A DNA stretch of 64,000 nt, taken from assembly GCA_021234155.1 (NCBI GenBank), contig JAJEKV010000002.1:21045726-21109725 (forward strand), written 5' to 3'. Positions 47,040 to 58,985 of this stretch are shown piece after piece (positions within the stretch are counted from its first letter, which is position 1; every line of letters starts with the position of its first letter). Origin of the DNA: Isoetes taiwanensis (taxonomy: Eukaryota; Streptophyta; Lycopodiopsida; Isoetales; Isoetaceae). The notes beneath the pieces were generated by a model. It was not told the DNA's origin. It worked only from the letters and a program-made list of their open reading frames with translations, and did no database searches. The translations under genes and the position numbers were made by a program.

Positions 47040-50000
47040 ATAGTAGTCTCTTACGATTTTGGGCTACTATTCAAGATCAAAAAGTACATGTCCTATTCGA
47101 TCCGCAAAGGAGTTTGATTTTATTTCTCGCCGCTTGGTGAAAGAACTCAAATTAACTTCTATTCCTTTATCAAGTGATGTAGAATTAGCTTCGCTTTTGA
47201 ATGTTGCCCCTCCGCCTTCTTCATTTATGGTCAAGGATGTTGAATTTCAATTGCGGGGATATATCTCAGAACGTTCTTTCATGGTTTTTCCGACCTTGGA
47301 GGTATGGATATTATTCTAGGCATGCCATGGCATAAGGCTATTAATCCTCTTATAGATTGGAAAGCTGGTATTGTTATGTTATCCTTGGAAGGGGGGTAAA
47401 AGACCTTCAAGTTTGTGAAGGATGATATTGTATCCCCTATTCCCACGCTTTAAGCTTGTACGCTTTAAACGCTTGGCAATGAAAACTCATTTTGTGTATT
47501 TGGTGGTTTTATGCTCTAAGTTAGAAGTATCTCCATTAAATGAGCGCCAAAACGCCTTTTTTTGCATTATTTTGATGATGTCTTTTCAAATGAAATTCCA
47601 CAAACTTTGCCACCCCAACGCTTGAGGACCACAGATTGATCTTCTTCCCCGGAAAGCACCTCCTAATCAAGCTCCTTATCTGAGAATGCATGGCCAACAA
47701 GTTGAGATTAGGCCCAGCTTGATGAGTTGCTTCAAGTCGGATTGATCCGCCATAGTTCTTCACCTTTTGGTGCTCCCCCCTTGTTGGTTAAGAAAAAGAT
47801 AATTCCCCGGGCGATGTGTATAGATTATCGCTTTGAATAAGATAACCATAAAGAATCGGGTTCCTATACCAAGGGCGGATGATTTGTTTGATCAACTCCA
47901 AGGTGCCACAGCTTTTTAGCCGCCTTGATCTTAAGTCGGGTATTGGCAACTTAAGGTTGCGCCAAGATGTTCACAAGACCGCTTAGGGACAACCTTTGAC
48001 ATTATGAGTTTTAGTCATGCCATTTGACTTACAAATGCGCCTTCTTTTATGCAGGCTAATGGGGCTTAATATTTGAAGATGTGCATGGTGTTTATGTTGT
48101 CGTGGTTCTTTGATGACATATTAGTTTTAGTAAGTCCGAGGAAGATCATTACTTGCATTTGTGAGAGGTTTTCCGCGCTCGGCTAAGGGCGGAGTCTATT
48201 ACTCTTAATCCTAAGAAAAGTATATTTTTCCAATCGGAAATTGAATATTTGGGTCATATTGTTTATACCGAGGGTCTTAAAGTTGATCCCAAGAAGGTAC
48301 AAGCAATTGTGGATTGGCCTGCATCTATTTCCGCTTGCCGTGATTATGCTCCTTTTGGGCTTATGCGCTTATTATAGGAAGTTTGTACGTAATTTTGCTC
48401 GCTTAGCTTCAGATTTATATTTGTTGCTACTTAAAAGATGTTCCTTTCCAATGGAATCTTAATCATCGGTTTGCTTTCCAAGTTTTAAAGGATGCCATGG
48501 TTAATCCTCCCCCTTCCTGCGCTTTGCCAAAGTTTGGTCTACCTTTCTTGTTATGTGTTGATGCAAGTGGTGTGGCTTTGGGCGCTGTTTTGATGCGTGA
48601 TGGTCATCCTATTGCTTATGAAAGTCGAAAGTTTTCTCGACACCTGAAAGTAGATATAGTGTTTATGATAAGGAATTTCGGGTCGCTATTCATGCTTTGA
48701 AAGTGTGGCGACACTATCTTATAGGGTCAATAGCCATATTTTGACTGACCACCAAAGCATTAGGCACATTGTTTCACGTAAAAAACATTATCTAAAGGCA
48801 GGTTGAAATGGGTTGCTTTTATGCAAAGAATATGATTTCTCGCTGGATTATCGCCCCGGTAAAGAGAATGTTGTAGCTGATGCTTTAAGTAGACGCTTAT
48901 GCGCTTTGTTCTCTTTCTATAGCACAATCCAACCATTTGGAGGAAATGAAGCCATTGTATGCCACCGACCCCGATTATAAAGATATTTGGTTGTTAGCTC
49001 AAAGTGGCAATGCATATGGATATAAGATCGCAATGGGTTCTTGTATAAAGGTCCAAAGCTATGCATTGTGCGGAACTTTCTGGCCACTTATTCTTAAAGA
49101 AGTCCATGATGCACCTACCGCTGGTCATCGTGGCGTGGGGCAACTTTGGCAAAGCTTGAACCATACTTTATTTGGCCCGGATTAAGGAGAGATGTTTTGG
49201 TTCATATTCGCATTGTGTTACTTGTCAACGGATAAAGAAAGCTTAACAAGAAACCTCATGGTGTTCCTTTATCCTTGCCTATTCCTGAGGCAAAGTGGGA
49301 AACAGATCACTATGGATTTTATTGTTGGTCTTCCTCCCAGCTCGCAAGAACACCGCCATTTGACAATTGTTGATTGTTTAACTAAGCACGCCATTTTATT
49401 CCTTGTTCTGGATAAGTTGATCGGCTTATAGTGCGGCTACGCTTTTTATCAAAGAGATATTTAGGCTACATGGTTTGCCAAAGATTATTGTATCCGATCG
49501 TGATACAAAGTTTACTAGTAAATTCGAAGGCATTATTTATGCAATTGGGGACGAGTTGAGGTTCTCCACCGCTTTTCACCCGTAAACCGATGGACAATCC
49601 GGGTGGTGGTCAATAAAGTTATTTGTTCCATCTTAAGGGGTTTGTCAATGAACATCAAGGTCATTGGGAAGAGTATTTGCCTATTGCTGAATTTGTGTAT
49701 AATAATACCTATCGGGCCTACCATAAAGATGACTCCTTTTCAGCGGTCTATGGTCAGCTCACAGTATGAGAGCCACTCTTTCGAAAGTGTGTGAAGATGT
49801 TCCAAATGGCCGATGATTTGGTTATTGAGCATAAGGATCTCATAGACTTGCTTCAAGTCAGATTCGAGATGCTCAAGCATCTTTTGCAAATAAATCATCT
49901 AAGTTGCAACCAATGGTTTTAAGGAAGGAGATTGGGTATGGATGAGGATCCATAAAGGCCACTTTAAGAAAGATGCGCCGCAAGAAGGATCTTAAGTTGG

Positions 50001-50330
50001 CACCCCGCTTCCATGGACCATTTCAAGTTATTAAAGTGGTCAATGAGAATGCATATCAATTAAGATTGCCTCAAGGTTGGAAAATGCATGATGTAGTGAA
50101 TGTTTCATTCCTAAAGGCTTATCATGGTAAGGAGTTACCTCAACTTGGGAGGTTAACTCGAGCCGAATTGATTGATGATTCCGAAGTTCTAGAGCCGAAA
50201 CAATTTTGGCGATAAATCCACTAGTGGTTCAAGACAATATTTGGTTAAGTTCGCCACAAACCTTTGGAGGACGCTTCATGGGTGCGTGGCAATGTTTTAG
50301 AAGCTTATCCGGATATTCTTAGAGAATATA
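47040..50330 (+). pseudogene. Chromovirus pol remnant (PR-RT-RH-IN-chromodomain)
   Basis: Protease-region frame FDFISRRLVKELKLTSIPLS (47.1 kb); the catalytic Asp-Ser/Thr-Gly is not intact, reading FDPQ before the frame change. RT pieces include LVKKK (47.79 kb) and SWFFDDILVL (about 48.1 kb, the YxDD-type site with a changed first residue). RNase H frame 48497-48700 reads LLCVDASGVALGAVLMRDG. The integrase zinc-binding part has APTAGHRGVGQLW (49.1 kb), and the core has MDFIVGLPPSSQEH (49.32 kb), DRDTKFTSKFEG (49.5 kb) and TDGQSG after a stop. The chromodomain follows at 50.18-50.32 kb. Numerous stops and one-base shifts make it non-coding as it stands. Confidence 0.85.
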
Positions 50331-50483
50331 AAGATCGGAAAGCAAAGGAAGCCGAGGGACAAGAGGAAGTCCAAGCACAAAGTGCTTCTACTAGCCCGGC
50401 CTAAGCGAGGGCCAAGGAAGGATTATGCTCGGATGGCTAAAGGTATTTAGATACCTTTTGCAGCAGAGGACTGCCGCAATGTC

Positions 50484-50495
50484 AAGAGGGGGGAA
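50484..50495 (+). other. Polypurine tract
   Basis: AAGAGGGGGGAA immediately before the 3' LTR, the expected primer site for plus-strand synthesis. Confidence 0.8.
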
Positions 50496-50716
50496 TGCTA
50501 TATGCTAAGGACGGGAGTCCAAAGATGGCTTTAGGCCAAAAAGAGGGCCTTTAGTCCAAAAAGGGGCTTATGGTCCAAAGAGGGCTTTGGTCCAAAGATG
50601 GACCAAAGGGGCGTGCATGCTATATAGTAGCTCGGGAGAGCTCTGGGCAACAGGTCATAGCTGAGGGCTCGTGGTTGGGTGGTGAGATAGCGTGCCACGT
50701 CAAGTGTGTGTTTTAG
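50496..50716 (+). repeat. 3' LTR of the chromovirus
   Basis: 221 bp, same ends as the 5' LTR (TGCTATATG...TTTTAG). Differences include G-run and A-run lengths (for example GGAG versus GGGAG, CTTTTAGG versus CTTTAGG). Confidence 0.9.
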
Positions 50717-52375
50717 CTGTCCAGATGCAGTTTGTGTTGCAGCGGCGAGGGGCTGATTCCTCCGCTGTTTCCTCTAAGATTTCCAAATGAAGCACTTGCC
50801 TCGCTCGAAGCCGAAGTTACGCTCACACTACCAACAAAAACCTTCTTCATCCCAATCTGCCTGCTCCAACTGCCCTTCCGATTGAAGAAAAATGGCCCAG
50901 TTCCAGCGATTTGGATCGCAAAACTCCCCCGATTTGCAAACAAATCTAGTTCTTGGCCCTAGATCACTACCCTACTGTACCAAAACAGAGCAGCGAGGAG
51001 CTCAAAGACGGCAAGTGGCTTTCCCTTTCTACTTTCGGCTATGGCTATGGCAATAAGAAGGCATTGTTCTGTGCTAGAGCTGGTGGATATATATTTCTTT
51101 CCTCTAACCCCATTCTCGGCCTTCAAAACGCTTTTATTTTTTCTTAGCGGAATCCTTGATGGCCTTGAATTCCTGTGATCATGTCCGATCCAGCAAGAAG
51201 GCCATCAAACAGCACTGGCCCGATGCCAAGAACGTCCTTTTTCGCTCCGAACAAATCACCCTAGTTTGATTCATTTCCAGCCATGTCTGGCCCTCAAAAA
51301 TTGGATCGAATACCTTTACGCTGCCATTTGTCCCTATGCCTCCACACCGGGTCTTTCTGAACCTTTCTTGAAGATATGCATGTATTGTGGCTCCCGAGAT
51401 TTCTTAGCCCTGTAAACTTGGAATTGATTCCGGCACAATTTTTCGCAAAGATTCTTGCAGCTTCCTCACCCAAAATTGGTGCGATACACCCTGGTCAATC
51501 TATTATCCAAGCTCTGATCACATTCCAAAGGCTCAAACAAGCAAATGCAGGGGATTTTTCTGCAAAACCCCAACGGTTCCGCCATATCTAGAGCTACAAA
51601 ACCAAGGCGAAACAGGGGAATAATGAATGAGCAATTCCGGCATGCAAGACCGATCTGACGAAGGGCAGCAACACGGATTGGGCAGCTATCACTTCATACA
51701 ACAGCTGCACACTAAAAGATATGTCAGATTTAGGCAGGGCCAGATTTATGTAGAATCAGCCAATTTTTTCTGAAAAAGATACAAGATGGTAGCAGAAAAG
51801 GCCACAAGACAACGTGTTTATAGAGCTTTAGAATAGTCGATGCGTCGTACGAGAGAACGGCATCGCCATAGTCGAGTAACAGACTGTGGTCGATATTCAA
51901 ACCCCATATACGCCAACAGTGGTCGATATTCAACCCCGATATCCGCCAACCTTTTGGGTTATGTCAATGGTGGTGCAACTTTCTTCTTTTTAATGACCCT
52001 AGTGCCAAAGGCTTCTTCCACAATTGAGTGCCAAAGGCTTCTTCCACAATTGAGGTAGACATTTTATGGTAGGGGTAATGTCCCTGGGTAGGCCATTACG
52101 CGGGGTGCGGGGTAGGCGTAGAATTTTTCATATTTTGAACAAAAACATTTGGCAAGGCAATACTGTAGGTTTAAATCCTGTATATTCTTATTCAATTGGA
52201 TGGATCTCAAATAAATTTACGTCAGCGATTCACGAAGGTCGTGATTTCCAAGAACTGATTATTACTACCCATAATTCAAATCTATAAGTAAGTCAATATA
52301 GGGAAATGTTTGCTTGGCCATCCATGAATATCCTTACGCACTCCAAATGCCGGGGAGTCGAGGAAGAGAAATGTT
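50717..52375. other. Region without recognised genes
   Basis: Plus frames at 50732-51147 and 51376-51591 have mixed composition and no recognised family. Short duplications occur near 51890-51950 (GGTCGATATTCAAACCCC / GGTCGATATTCAACCCC, each followed by GCCAAC) and 52000-52055 (a 27 bp unit GTGCCAAAGGCTTC...ATTGAG twice). A 73-codon frame at 52066-52287 is unidentified. Confidence 0.35.
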
Positions 52376-52409
52376 CGCGGCGGCCTTGGCCGCCGCGATA
52401 AATTTCTTG
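52376..52409 (+). mobile_element. Helitron-like 3' end (hairpin + CTTG)
   Basis: Perfect inverted repeat CGCGGCGGCC-TT-GGCCGCCGCG (52376-52397), then ATAAATTTCTTG and a flanking T. The layout and tail match the Rep-helicase Helitron end at 15522-15551 (hairpin, AAATTCTTG, T), although the stem sequences differ. It probably marks the end of a non-autonomous element extending leftwards; its start was not found. Confidence 0.5.
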
Positions 52410-52437
52410 TATAGATTAGTTGGTTTGTAATGGACGT

Positions 52438-52653
52438 TTAAAATTGTTTTTCTTCTTCCTTAGGGATGCTCAATCTCTTTTCGACATCCGATTTCTTCGC
52501 AAGCATGCTTTCAGTTGACAAGGTACTCGCAAAGTGTAGAGAGTTGATGGCTATTTTTAACTGAACTATATCCTCTTTTCCAAATTCTCTGCTAAATTTG
52601 TGCTTACTTACATAAGCTTTTTGTCTTGCTTGTGCTTTGAGGATGCCATCCAT
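52438..52653 (-). CDS. Short hypothetical ORF (71 codons)
   Basis: A polar, basic and acidic frame (ILKAQARQKAYVSKHKFSRE...) ending EEEKQF. It looks protein-like but matches no family I know. It could be part of a transposon relic or a chance frame between the two Helitron ends. Confidence 0.15.
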   Translation of the reverse strand: MDGILKAQARQKAYVSKHKFSREFGKEDIVQLKIAINSLHFASTLSTESMLAKKSDVEKRLSIPKEEEKQF

Positions 52654-52796
52654 TGCTTCTCTTCAACATATCTAAGCAACTTCTGCTAGAGACTTAGTGT
52701 GCCAATGTCACTGAGGTTAGACATTGCTATACATATGTCATTATAAAGGATAACATTCTAGTTGCTAAGTGTTTTGTGTTGTAGTTCTTATGTTTA

Positions 52797-52830
52797 CTAG
52801 TTATGGTGCCCGTGCCCGGCGTTGCCGGGC
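52797..52830 (-). mobile_element. Helitron 3' end on the minus strand (hairpin + CTAG)
   Basis: Read on the minus strand: GCCCGGC-AAC-GCCGGGC hairpin (52814-52830), then ACGGGCACCATAA and CTAG followed by T. This is the textbook Helitron 3' terminus (hairpin about 12 nt before CTRR, T next). The element body would extend to higher coordinates. No coding remnant or TC end was found there, so it is probably a non-autonomous copy. Confidence 0.65.
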
Positions 52831-54152
52831 TTAGTAACAATCCTATAGCCAAACATTGTTTCTTAGGTACATAAAATACTTTATTTGTGGAAAGAGATGA
52901 TATTAGATAAGAAATTGAGCCCTGGAATGGACCAAGTTAAACAATAACTAAATCACACAGCAATGTCATAAAACGGCGAGGAGTCATAAAACAACCACTC
53001 CATTGTGTAGCCACTTACCTTGGAGTAATATAAAAGGTAAAGATGTTCTTAATTTCGTTATAAAAATGTTAGTGACTCCATTTGCAAATACATTGATGCC
53101 ACTTTTCATTACGATTTGGAGAAAAACATTCACATGAAATGGGAAAATCCATAAGGCAATGCCAAAAGTCATGAAAATGCATAAGGCAATGGCACAAAAT
53201 CATAAAGTTCTTATAGACTCGAATGATATTAAGAAAATAATGCAATCTTAATACGCCATTTGTTGACAATGTCCTTAATACACCATGGGTTCACAATGTA
53301 ACATTGTTATTGTATGTAAAGGGGCAATGAGTAGGATGAGACCCTAGCCTCCTAATTTGCAACAGCCTCAAACCCATTACATGTCATCCATAAAACACAT
53401 TTAGTGCCATTATGCCATACACCCTTTTAAGCACATTTTGGAGAAATGTCATTGATATATTATGTTTCCCCATTTGTAACTTCGACGAATTTCAGCCAAT
53501 GATAAGTTTCTTGGCGTTGTGTGTTATGTAACGTCCAAACTCATCTGGTCAAAGAAAATGAAATGGGATTAAGTCCTTGAAGTGTACTATTTTAAATATA
53601 CCAATATATCAAAATTTGGCTCTTCTTACAATGGCTCTCTTCGTCATATGTTTTGTTGTTTTCCATATGGTTTTCATAAGTGTGTTATGGCATGCCCATG
53701 GTGGAATCAACCAAATAACTAAACTACCACAATCAAAGATTAAGTGGACATAATGTTGCCAAAAGCTATTGACTTTTGTGTATTACCAATAGAAGAAGTT
53801 CTTACACAAACATGATCTTAGTGTTGAATTGCGGGCATTGGTTAAGCCAAGCTATTAGAAGCCCAAGTAATCACAAAGGCCTAAATAATTTCACATTTGT
53901 GTTTTTGCCATGCCAACCTTCAAAAGCATAATTTGGATGCTAACACTTGCACTTGTAATTGTGTTTCTTTTAGTTGTCAAGCGATAGGCTTGTTTGTTTA
54001 GTAGTAAATATATATATTTTATGTTTTTGGACCCTTTTCCAATAGAAGTGTTAGAAGCTTTGTATTTCTACATCACTTCTATATGGGGTAGTTTTCTATA
54101 GACATGATAGGGATATCCACATAATTGTAAAGTGCCAGTTTGATAATTATGA

Positions 54153-54242
54153 GGTTCAGTTCTTATGTGCCACCTTCATAATAGTGATGTGTGAACAGGT
54201 TCAATTCTTATGTGCCACCTTCATAATAGTGATGTGTGAATG
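54153..54242. repeat. Two-copy tandem duplication, period 45 bp
   Basis: GGTTC(A)GTTCTTATGTGCC followed by ACCTTCATAATAGTGATGTG occurs twice in a row with one substitution near the start. Confidence 0.85.
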
Positions 54243-54611
54243 TCAAGTTCTATAGTGGGCTTTATTTAATTAGCTAATTTGTTTGTTCGTTGTAAAAAAC
54301 TACAATGTTTTTGGTCTAGAATTCTTACGTTTCACCCGTCTAGCTCTTTGTTTCGCTTTTTCTTGCATGTGAACACATTAACCAAATACCAATAAAATGA
54401 TTTATATAAACTTGATTGTCACTGAAATAATGAAAATACCAAAATTTATAGATAAGTATAGCGTCCACCTTAGTGTATTTGATACAACCTTTAACAAAAC
54501 TTGTTGTTATATGCATTATTAAAAACTATGTCTAATATGCAAAATGCTAACTCCTGGAAATGCAATGTCGGTTTTTGTTGACGAAAACTACAAAAGCAAG
54601 ATGTTTTCACT

Positions 54612-54817
54612 ATAAACATCTGCAAATCAAAAATAACAAAGGCCTTAGAAAAGTACAGCATTGAAAAAGTAAATATGGGGCAAAGATAATGTCAAAATCC
54701 TGAACAAAAGTGCCATAAACATCTGCAAACCAGAAATAACAAAGGCCTTAGAAAAGTACAGCATTGAAAAAATAAAGATGGGGCAAAGATAATGTCAAAA
54801 TCCTGAACAAGAGTGCC
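54612..54817. repeat. Two-copy tandem duplication, period 103 bp
   Basis: The unit starting ATAAACATCTGCAAA and ending CAA(A/G)AGTGCC is repeated with only a handful of substitutions. Confidence 0.9.
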
Positions 54818-57249
54818 AGTAAAGAAAATGATGTACAACATCTGTACAAATGTGTGGCGTTGCAGCAGAGAAATAACAATTATTTCTTAGCACAACGTAT
54901 TGCTTATCTGGCAATTGTTTCTTATCGGAATGATATTACACTTTAACTGGTAGGAAGAAATGATGTAATGTATCATAACTCATACCAGGTGCTTCTTTGG
55001 GCTGAATAATGGGCTCCCTCTCCCTTGTAGCAATATTATATAGAAAGCTGGAATATAAGATAAAACAGGTAGAGAGATTTTAGTGGGTCTACACCGCAAA
55101 TATAAGATAAAACAAATGGAGAAATTTGAAAATTCTGTATTTGCATGTGTGCAATAGCGAACTCTTTGGAATATGAAGCTCAATCTCAATCTACTTATTT
55201 TTAGTTGTCTGTGGGCACATGTATGCTATCCCATAAACAATCTAATGCATTGTCCAAATGCAACACTTTGCCACGGAGAAGCAAACAGTCATTAGGCACT
55301 GCACTGCTTCCTGCCCCAATGTTTCTAGTTAGTCATGATAGGAGGGGCCCATAATACCTGTTGAGATGTTCAAATGCCATATTTTACTCAGATCTATGTA
55401 ATCTCAATCTGATACCAAGAAAATTATTAAAACGATATCCCTTGGCACAATAATAATACATTGGCACAAATGTATATATAGAGTTAGATTTGGATGCGAA
55501 AGAGTATTCTGCTTACAAACAGGGCCGATTTCAGAAGAGACACTGAAAAGACTTGGAAAACTTGTTCCTGTTTACACAGAAGTAGGGATAACCTATTATT
55601 GCTGAATGAGGCTGGTACCTTCGAATTTATAGCAGTCAAGAAATAATGGAAGGCAGAGGAGGAGAATTTGCATAGTAATTTGCAACAAAAGCATAGGGAT
55701 TAACATAGTAATTTGCAGATGCATTAAGTTGAAAACATAGGGTCAGAGGATATGTCATTTGGGTTCGTTGCTCTCCTTAGCAAAGCATGTCATTTCGCTG
55801 TATAAGAAAGATAGCTATCTGCCGAGTAACAGCAACCAATTCGCAATTAGAATATAAGATAAGTCTTCTACATCAATTTAGATAACTGCTTTCTAGTCAT
55901 CAATTTAGATAACTGGTTTTGTTAGTCATAGAAAATGCACCCTAAACCCAGAAAGAAGGAAAAGATTTTACCTCCCTTTTTCTTTGCTTCACGACTCCTC
56001 CGCTGATTGAAGTTTTGTGTTGGAATGCCAGAGATGGTTAATCGATTAACCAAAAGCTGCAGATAGCTCAAAGCAGATCGATCTGCTCCAACACATTTAA
56101 CTACTTATTCTAGGAAAACGCCTACCATATAGCATATTAGCACAGCAAAATATTTATCAAATCTTCTGTGGCCCATCCCAGACTGCTTACAGCAAATCGA
56201 AATGTCCTGCAAATCACCTCCAAAACACAGCCCAAGGCTCAAAAATCAAAGTTCCTAAGCAGTAGGATGCATTTTATGACTGTCATTTTGTTACCATCCT
56301 TACCATTTCTCTAACAAAACAAAGCAGCTCAAAGCCATGCATAATCCGACTACATTGGCCATGCCAAATCTGGCTATTTTAGCCATGTCGTATCCTGATG
56401 CATAGTTAAACCCAAAGGACTGTCAGCAAAAATATTTACCTAGCATAAACCACTACTTCGGGAAGGCAGACATTGGCTCATGTTTTTGCAAAAGCCCATC
56501 CGGTAAGAGGTCTGCATCTTTGCTTGCAGAGAACAGTTAATGAATGGACCCAAATTTCTTACCTCAAGCAACTTAGCTATCTGGACGCCAGAATCCGCTC
56601 AAAGTTCCTCCATTCCGGTGCCAAATCCCTTCAATAAGAATGGAGCAAGACCCAAGGGCACTCAGACCTGCTTTAGGCTCACACTGGAGATGCTGTACGG
56701 GAAGGGGGCACCGAAGAAGAGCACAAAATGTGCATTGAAGAGGAGCTGCACCATAGCAGAGTTGGAGAAAAATGAAGAAAATGTTTGAGGTCGCCATAGC
56801 TGAAGATGCATCTGTCCAATCACAAAACTTGGTCATCTTCTTCTTCTGATAAGCCAAAACCCTTTCAACCAAATACTTCGATTTGAAAACCTCTACGACT
56901 GCTTCAGAAATTTGTGATTTGCCTGAACCATCTCCATTTTAAACCTAATAAAAGAAATCATAGAAGGAGGCGGCCATGATCTTCCGACTATTTCTTCTAC
57001 TCCAAAATATAGGCAACCACGGAGCCTCTTATGCTTGTTGAACTATGCCTTCTCAAGAGTCTTGCATGCATAGCATGCAACCCAGCCATGAGGGAAAGAC
57101 CTAAGGATTTACATACAACCAAGGAGCACCTAGATTCTGCAACTCACAGACCGGTTGCTTACCTAAAACGGGACCAAAATGTGGCTCTCATGCCATGCCC
57201 ATCCGACCAAAAATTGGGGACGGATAGCTTGAGAGCCATGAAAAGCCAC

Positions 57250-57372
57250 AGCCCGATTTTTGGAATGCTGAAAAATTTTTCCGCCCGGCAAAAACCCCAC
57301 AACCTTAGAAAACTAACCTTAAAAAAAAATCTAAAAAGTTTTTCACTTGACGGAAAAACCGAATTTAAACAA
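57250..57372. repeat. Dispersed A/T-rich repeat, copy 2
   Basis: GAAAAATTTTTCCGCCC, then CCTTAGAAAACTAA, a CTTAAAAAAAAATC block and GACGGAAAAACCGAATTTAA follow the same order as at 9.28-9.41 kb. Boundaries and origin are unknown. Confidence 0.45.
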
Positions 57373-57609
57373 TAGGATAGTTGTCTTAAATATCTGAGTT
57401 CTATCTAAATTATTTATTTTGTCTACATACAGTACTACTTGTATTTCTTGCAAGTAGCTTAAGAAGACGATATCTAAAGATGTATTTTTCCTAGAGAAGA
57501 ATGGAGAACTGTGTATAGAGCAATCTATGTCATACAATAGAGGTAAACATTGCAATTGGGTATTGTTCTAGATGAAAGTTTTTTAATTCTCCCATATCTT
57601 GATGATTTA

Positions 57610-57945
57610 TCACAACAACAAATGGACCATTTAGCGACGTGGGCTTGTGAGGTTTTTGTGACGCCACCTTGCATTTGGTGTGATCGGGTCACACCGGCAT
57701 TGCATATGGTGTGAGAACTGCGACTCACCTCACATCGACATCACATGCGATGCGGAATGCATTGCATCATGACGCTGCCACATGATAAAGCAGGCGTCTG
57801 GACCACGCGATATGACGGGGCCGCCAACTGTCTCTTTTTTGCAATGCCATGTGGCATTGCTGCGATGTTATGTGGCATGCGATGCGACGTCGTAATAATG
57901 ATCATGCCACATGGCAGTGACCGTTGACTAGATGTCGCAGTCTAA
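57610..57945. repeat. Inverted-repeat-rich block (possible MITE-like element)
   Basis: Higher-GC block framed by AGCGAC (57632) and GTCGCA (57931), full of GCATGCGATGCG-type words and self-complementary stretches, including GCAATGCCA-TG-TGGCATTGC (57841-57860). Its composition differs from the flanks. No target duplication or coding frame was recognised, so identity as a foldback or MITE is a guess. Confidence 0.35.
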
Positions 57946-58985
57946 CTTTTAATATATAAACATTACACGCCTTAGTGCCCTTGTTGCTTTTATTCTATTA
58001 CTTCCTACAACCAATCTAATGGATTGCCACGGTTATAGGCTGGCCCCTGATCGTCGTCTGGAGCTGGAGATTGCCAGGAGATAGATAGATGATATAATCC
58101 ATGATGCGGAGACTGCTGCTGTAGATGCATTATTGCACACACTTTCATCGCCCCTGACATGTTGTCATGAGGCAAAATATTTGAGTATTTTTATAATGCC
58201 ATCCTTCATGTTGTAGTTTCATGATCCAGGTCCATGGGATGACTATGGTTCATTGTGTACGATTAAGGCTAGGTTCATGGGATGATATGTACATGTATGC
58301 CCGAGTTGTATAATATCCATAATAGACTTTAACAATGTGAATATCTGTTGTCAAATATTTGTCATCAATATAATATTATCTTTTGCAGCATATTCTGTCC
58401 TCACTCTGGGTTTGTTGTGTATAAACCATCAACATACTCTTTCAGAATAAATACTCTTTCATTTGTTTAGGGGTACACAACAGTCAAACAACTCTTTTAA
58501 AAGGAGTACGCGACATTTTTGTCAAAAGCATCAAAGTGACTCTGTAGCCTAAAAAGCATCATGATGTGAATCAAGCAGCTTTGATATAAAACAACAGTGA
58601 TTTCGGACTATAGGCAATATCTCGCATATATATTTAACTATGGGTACAACTCTTCCTTAAATATTTAAAAGAAGTATTCTAGTCAGCCAAACACATTACA
58701 GTAATTCTCCAGCCTGATATAGATAAATGTAAACCTGATGCAAGAACAACGATTCCATAACATCTACAATCTCTGGCAAATTTTTTAATAGCATTTCATG
58801 CCAATACTAAGACAGTTCATATGCATAAGCAATAACATTTATCTTGTATTTGACTGGCTCCAATGCAAATCTCATCTCCATTACAGACTCGAAATGGACA
58901 AAACCCTTCTTGTAACTTTTCGAGTCAGGGATTTTTTAATCATTGTAGTAATAATTGTACTAGCCTCTTGATCTTCACGGATGTT
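57946..58985. other. Non-coding region
   Basis: TATA-like AATATATAAACATT near 57951 precedes a short frame (MDCHGYRLAPDRRLELEIAR, from 58020) that stops after about 20 codons. The remainder is AT-rich with no recognised feature. Confidence 0.3.

Larger units (their letters stand above)
45665..50716 (+). mobile_element. Ty3/gypsy chromovirus (5.05 kb, both LTRs)
   Basis: A complete-length but frame-broken LTR retrotransposon with 221 bp LTRs at both ends, a tRNA-iMet primer site and a polypurine tract. Internal order is gag, protease, RT, RNase H, integrase, then a C-terminal chromodomain remnant (VLEPKQFWR, then QYLVKF and EDASWVRGNVLEAYPDI, 50.18-50.32 kb), which places it among plant chromoviruses. 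Its short length and short LTRs suggest the Reina group, by inference only. No 5 bp target duplication is evident (AAG before, CTGTC after). Confidence 0.88.
52831..57250. other. Long region without recognised genes
   Basis: AT-rich. Part of it may be the body of the minus-strand Helitron ending at 52797. It contains tandem duplications at 54153-54242 and 54612-54817. A frame at 56540-56788 (with an antisense frame of 99 codons) and another at 57031-57375 are unidentified. No RNA genes seen. Confidence 0.35.
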
